Source: Phaeodactylum tricornutum CCAP 1055/1
Lineage: Eukaryota; Bacillariophyta; Bacillariophyceae; Surirellales; Neidiaceae
NCBI RefSeq assembly: GCF_000150955.2
Contig: NC_011678.1
Span: 143,518 to 207,517 of the forward strand
Direction: 5' to 3'
DNA length: 64,000 nt
Part shown: positions 59,893 through 64,000 of the stretch, in pieces
Layout of the letters: every line of letters begins with the position of its first letter
Position numbering within the stretch: the first letter of the stretch is position 1
Position numbers and translations under genes: made by a program
Notes under the pieces: generated by a model
Database searches by the model: none
Told to the model about the DNA's origin: nothing
Seen by the model: only the letters and a program-made list of their open reading frames with translations

Positions 59893-60943
59893 CGGTCCAG
59901 GGTCAGAAGCGCATGTCTTCAGGGTCTGTTACCGATGTTCGGCTATCCCCGATCTAGTGCTACTTACTGTTTCCCCCTACAGCGGTGTAGGTATCCCAGT
60001 TTAGATAAGTCTCACACGACACGAATTGCGGATGTTCTGCCAATAGTAAATTTTGGTCACAGTCGATGAAGTTCGATTAGTCGAGATTTTCAATATTCAA
60101 ACATTCGAAATATCTATCACGCAAACCGAGTTTCATTTAGATTATACATGACCTCACATATGAGTTTCAAACTGAAATATCCGTTGAAAGGTAGTACCGG
60201 TATATCCCTCGCCACTGCGTGTCCGCGCCCAAATTCCTGAATCGGCGTTCGACGATAGGAGGTCGGAGTCTATTGCCCCTACTTCGCTAAATTCAACGGT
60301 CTCCGCGCCAGACGAGCTAATACAATCGTTTGAAATGTATACAGATAGGATGGAATCATACCGAGTCAAATCATACGATGCGTCGCCGTTTCAACCGACA
60401 ATTCCCACTTTTTGCAGTCTAAGTCCAAGCCAATACGGCAGGAACCGACTCAAAGATAGGTGAACGGATCTGCTCCAAGTACCTTTTCCTCGCCACTTCG
60501 TCTCATTCCAATCAAACGTTGAGACGCTCTCACGAAATAGAGGTGCGTTTCAGACAGCGTTAACGGGTGATTCGATCCCACGGGAAACCCTTTCCCAAGG
60601 CGGCTACGGGTGTCCTTGTGCAGTCCCAAGCCGTTTCGATTTACCATTGGAGCAGTCATTTGTGTGTGTGTCTCTAGTTGCGTATAGGAATAGAGTGCGA
60701 GGCTTCGGGCCCCGAAGGCCGACTGCGGGGACTCCCGGATTGGATTCAAATTTCACTCCTTGCTCCGTCCTTTCCCGTTGATGCCCTCTTTATCTCACTT
60801 TTCTGTTTTTGCCTGCCGACAGTGAAGCCAAACGCAGAGGTTGGGCATCGTTGAAAACGCAAACGGACGAGGCCAAACACAGCTCCAACAACATCCATTC
60901 CGAAACGTTGGCTCTCGAAAGAACCGCCAACTCTGTCGTTACT
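59893..60943. other. Divergent intergenic region
   Basis: About 1 kb between the TspO-like gene (minus) and the Myb gene (plus). The Myb frame is open from 60809 after a pyrimidine run ending GACAG, so a spliced 5' exon or leader may lie here. One TCACAGTCG copy is at 60057-60065. Confidence 0.4.
60057..60065 (-). promoter_or_regulatory. TGACTGTGA-like motif upstream of the TspO-like gene
   Basis: CGACTGTGA on the minus strand (one mismatch), 165 bp upstream of ATG 59892. Confidence 0.3.
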
Positions 60944-63646
60944 ATGGAAGCTATCCCACCCAAGGTAATCACCGTGGACACGGACAAGGGGGAAGCCCAA
61001 CCGCAGGATGTAAATGTGGCTTCCGGTGGAGACATGCCGTCCACAAACAGTCTAGCACGTACACCTAAGCACGCCAATAGGACCAAGGACGAAGGCGAAT
61101 CGGGGGCCTCTCGGTCCGCAGGTCATGCAAGCCAATATCCACCGGGGTATCATCCACATCCTCCGCAGCGACCAGCTCGCCTGTTCAACGGGAATGGAGC
61201 CTTTCAACCGAGAGATCCACATCCGCGACAACACTACACAGGGCCACCACAAAGACCGGGGAGACACTATTCGCACGGCGGATTACAAGAGCAACGGTAT
61301 TACGACGGCCCTCCTCGGTACGGTGACTATCAGCAGTCTGTGGAGCAGGGACGGTACGGGAATGCTCGAGGAGGAGGCGATCACGGACGCTACGGCACAC
61401 ATGCCGGAGGGGACGCACGCCACTCGTATGGTCGAGGGGGGATGTATCCACCAGCGCCCCCGCAGCAAGGTTACTATGAGGGTGGAAATGCTGGTCCTTC
61501 GTGGGGCCACCCACCGTACGGTCGACCGCCCCAGTTTCAAATGCAGCAACAACTAGATCCGTACGCGCGTGGACCGCATCACACATCCAACAGTACATTT
61601 TCCCGTGCTGTCTCATCTTCCTTCGATCGATCCGTCAAGAGCCGCACATCGTTGGAAGAAAGGAACCCTATGGAACCGTCGTCGTATAGGAATCCAATTG
61701 CGCTACCTCGTGATGCCAACGACAACGCATCCATTGCCGACGATGCATCGTGGGGACAGCTCAACCAAGTCACTTCGGTGGACGAGGAAGAATTGCGCAA
61801 ACGCCTGAAGCGCGATACCGCCACTTCCGAGGGAATCCAAAAGTTGGCGCTTAACGACCACCGCCCCTCTTCCAATTCGTCGTCTTTGACCAACTCACCT
61901 ACCGAAGGCGTCAAGAAATCGGAATCTGTTGATCGTAAGTTGACCTCCTCCTTGGATTCGTTATCGTCGGTGGCTTCTGTTCAAGAACCCATGGAAACGG
62001 ACAAGGAGAAGACCAGCCCAGCTGAATCGACTTCGTCTTTGGATTTGATGAAATGTCCAAGCGGTAGTAGTGCTCTACTCTCGCCTTCTGACCAGCGCGA
62101 GTTTTCGCAGCTTTCATTCAACTTATCTTCCAAAAAGTCCACCGAAGAACGCGAAGACCTAATTGAAAAGGACGGCGACGGTACATTGCGCACCGGTTCA
62201 ACCGAGCCTCCTACTAAAAAATTGCGCACGGGGAAAAAAGCTAGTCCACTCTCCATTACTTGCAGTCCACCATTGTCTCCGACGGAGAGGCGCACAGAGT
62301 CAAGCAAACCCATCCAACCCCAACCTATATACGCAAGCCAGCAAGCTCCTGATTCTTACTACGAAAAGCTGTCCTCGTATTCCATGGATTCCGTGCCGCC
62401 ACTACCTGGTTCGCGATATTTACCCCCGAGGCCCGCTTCATCGGCGTCGAGTACAATGACTCCTGTGGATAATCATGGGCCTCCGGCCGTACAACAGCTA
62501 CCATCATGGGACATCTACCCGCAGGATTCCTTTGGTGCTGGTAGTTTAAGTGGCGGAATGGGTCCATCGTTGGGTGCTAACTTTTCCTTTTCGCAGGACT
62601 ACCCAATGCTTTCCGCTAGTGCGAGCAACGATCACGGTGGCAACAATCACCCGCTCGAATCTCGAAATCAGTCTTTTGACGCCGCCGGCAATGGGCACTT
62701 TTTTCAACGTTCAGATTCTATGGTGAGCTATGAGGGTGCCCGGCAGGGTGGATACGAACCTCGCCAACAATATGCGGGGCCCTTTCCACCGCAGGCACCG
62801 TCCTGGGGATCAGCCACTTCGTTCCATCAACAGCAACAGCATGGATTTCCCTACCCTAACCGTCAAGGGTCGTTTGGAGGTCCCGTGGCTCCCCCGATGA
62901 GAGCCTTTCCTGTCGACAATGCCGGACGGCCCTTTCAACCTCCTCCCGAGTTTCGAGCCCCGCCCAGCATGGTACAAAAGGCCAATCAAAACAACACAAC
63001 TTTGATGAGCTCAAACTATGTGCCCCATGAAAACAGCAAAAACGGTCCCTTTGGGTGGTCAAAGGAAGAGGACATGCGCCTGTCCGAAGTAATGAAGAAG
63101 TACAAGAATCCCCGTGATTGGGAACCAATCGCCAAGGAGCTCAACCGTGGTCGATCTGCCAAGGAATGCCATGAGCGATGGATTCGCTATCTGAAACCTG
63201 GTGTCCGTAAGGGTCAGTGGACAGATGCCGAAGACGCAATTGTAATGGATGCGGTCAATTCCAGCTCGGAGCAACCATTTACTCGTTGGTCAGACTTGGC
63301 GCAACGTCTACCCGGACGTGTTGGCAAACAAATTCGGGATCGATGGGTTAATCACTTGAATCCAAACATCAACCACTTGCCTTTTTCCCGCGAAGACGAT
63401 TTGCTGTTGTGGAATGGACACAAGAAGCTTGGGAAGAGATGGGTAGAGATCGCTACGAAATTTTTTAACTCGAGTCGTTCCGAAAATCATATCAAGAATC
63501 GTTGGTACTCAGCCTCGTTCAAGAAGTTTATTGCTAACGAATTTGGTCCTGATGCATACGCCGGCACCAAAAGTCCCAAAAAAGCTTCCTCTACATCCAA
63601 GCGATCGAGGCCATCAGACGATGCTTCCGAAATGACAGCAGTGTAG
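60944..63646 (+). CDS. Three-repeat (3R) Myb transcription factor
   Basis: 900 residues from ATG 60944. The frame is open 45 codons further only to a TTG, and a spliced 5' exon is possible. The first ~690 residues are low complexity, rich in Pro, Gln, Gly, Tyr and Ser, with no domain. Three Myb repeats lie at about 702-860: R1 FGWSKEEDMRLSEVMKKY to KECHERWIRYL; R2 RKGQWTDAEDAIVMDAV to KQIRDRWVNHLNP; R3 HLPFSREDDLLLWNGHKKLG to HIKNRWYS. In R3 the first Trp is Phe, as in many Mybs. This matches animal c-Myb and plant MYB3R, which bind AACGG-type sites and regulate G2/M genes. A short Lys/Ser tail follows (KSPKKASSTSKRSRPSDD). Confidence 0.9.
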   Translation: MEAIPPKVITVDTDKGEAQPQDVNVASGGDMPSTNSLARTPKHANRTKDEGESGASRSAGHASQYPPGYHPHPPQRPARLFNGNGAFQPRDPHPRQHYTGPPQRPGRHYSHGGLQEQRYYDGPPRYGDYQQSVEQGRYGNARGGGDHGRYGTHAGGDARHSYGRGGMYPPAPPQQGYYEGGNAGPSWGHPPYGRPPQFQMQQQLDPYARGPHHTSNSTFSRAVSSSFDRSVKSRTSLEERNPMEPSSYRNPIALPRDANDNASIADDASWGQLNQVTSVDEEELRKRLKRDTATSEGIQKLALNDHRPSSNSSSLTNSPTEGVKKSESVDRKLTSSLDSLSSVASVQEPMETDKEKTSPAESTSSLDLMKCPSGSSALLSPSDQREFSQLSFNLSSKKSTEEREDLIEKDGDGTLRTGSTEPPTKKLRTGKKASPLSITCSPPLSPTERRTESSKPIQPQPIYASQQAPDSYYEKLSSYSMDSVPPLPGSRYLPPRPASSASSTMTPVDNHGPPAVQQLPSWDIYPQDSFGAGSLSGGMGPSLGANFSFSQDYPMLSASASNDHGGNNHPLESRNQSFDAAGNGHFFQRSDSMVSYEGARQGGYEPRQQYAGPFPPQAPSWGSATSFHQQQQHGFPYPNRQGSFGGPVAPPMRAFPVDNAGRPFQPPPEFRAPPSMVQKANQNNTTLMSSNYVPHENSKNGPFGWSKEEDMRLSEVMKKYKNPRDWEPIAKELNRGRSAKECHERWIRYLKPGVRKGQWTDAEDAIVMDAVNSSSEQPFTRWSDLAQRLPGRVGKQIRDRWVNHLNPNINHLPFSREDDLLLWNGHKKLGKRWVEIATKFFNSSRSENHIKNRWYSASFKKFIANEFGPDAYAGTKSPKKASSTSKRSRPSDDASEMTAV

Positions 63647-63739
63647 ACAATTAATGTCTTTTTCGCGAGTTTCTATAAAAGGGGAATACATAATTATCGT
63701 TCACGGGGTCTGAACGCTCCCGTTTATAAATGAAGTACT

Positions 63740-64000
63740 CTATTCCTGCACATATTGCGGATTGCTTTTACCTGGTACTTCCACGTCAACTTCGGAGTCA
63801 ATGCTGGTGTATTTTCCAAAAAGCTGACGGCGTCGGCGCAAAAGGTTGGACAGAGCAAAAGCTAGAACAAATGCTATACCAAGCCAAACGAAGCTGCGAT
63901 GTATCCGCGTTTCACTAGATTCAACGATCGGATATTGCTTCCAGTATGATTCGTCGCCCCAGGGAAAGGCGTGGACAATAGCCATGGAATTGTTGGTGCT
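63740..64000 (-). CDS. C-terminal end of a membrane protein, cut by the window edge
   Basis: The minus frame is open to the right edge (an ATG at 63985 is internal or optional) and ends at the stop 63740. It reads VHAFPWGDESYWKQYPIVES, then a membrane helix FVWLGIAFVLAFALSNLL, the stop-transfer RRRRQLF, and a short acidic cytosolic tail. This is the usual C-terminus of a type I membrane protein. The family cannot be named from this part. It is convergent with the Myb gene, with 93 bp between stops. Confidence 0.55.
   Translation of the reverse strand, partial: STNNSMAIVHAFPWGDESYWKQYPIVESSETRIHRSFVWLGIAFVLAFALSNLLRRRRQLFGKYTSIDSEVDVEVPGKSNPQYVQE

Overview
This is nuclear DNA of a stramenopile alga, most likely a pennate diatom close to Phaeodactylum tricornutum. 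That assignment is an inference. It rests on compact genes with few introns (most 64-94 bp, GT..AG), preproteins with a signal peptide followed by an AF-type plastid motif (desaturase, bestrophin, LPA1-like protein), a helicase-associated-repeat protein, and a mix of animal-like (Fuseless, borealin, polybromo, DMGDH/SARDH) and algal genes. There are no operons and I found no tRNA or rRNA gene.

Layout. 1-7.3 kb: the 5' part of an Ash2-like COMPASS subunit, a relict copy of an esterase C-terminus, a broken amino-acid permease, a helicase-associated-repeat protein and the intact secreted SASA/SGNH esterase that ends in a cystine-knot-like tail. 7.9-15.7 kb: a plastid LPA1-like protein, a zinc-finger protein, a secreted SGNH hydrolase with a C-terminal jelly-roll-like region, and a two-exon protein kinase. 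15.7-19.5 kb: an AT-rich gene desert with an 82-bp triplicated repeat and a degenerate coding relict. 19.5-25 kb: an ABCG half-transporter, a Josephin deubiquitinase, borealin and a COPI-associated membrane protein. 25-40.1 kb: a type II membrane SGNH protein, a small two-exon gene, a plastid DES-type desaturase, a dimethylglycine/sarcosine dehydrogenase, a plastid bestrophin, O-acetylhomoserine sulfhydrylase and a three-exon Fuseless-like protein. 40.5-43.1 kb: two Mutator-like elements 45 bp apart, the second carrying a captured 2-oxoglutarate dehydrogenase E1 fragment. 43.3-56.2 kb: pirin, an aspartic protease, an O-fucosyltransferase-like protein, an OTU deubiquitinase and a six-bromodomain polybromo-like protein. 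56.9-58.6 kb: a foldback-like element. 58.8-64 kb: a TspO/MBR-like protein, a three-repeat Myb factor and the 3' end of a membrane-protein gene.

How the genes relate. Neighbours do not form one pathway. Themes that recur are chromatin and mitosis (Ash2-like, polybromo, 3R-Myb, borealin), ubiquitin removal (Josephin, OTU), secreted or membrane SGNH hydrolases (three intact genes plus one relict), and plastid membrane functions (bestrophin, desaturase, LPA1-like). One non-coding signal stands out: the 9-mer TGACTGTGA (either strand) occurs 11 times exactly and at least six times with one mismatch, only between genes or in element sequence, and several copies lie 38-165 bp upstream of inferred starts.

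Most of the exon joins given here were worked out by hand from reading frame, splice consensus and protein-family continuity. They have not been tested against transcripts.
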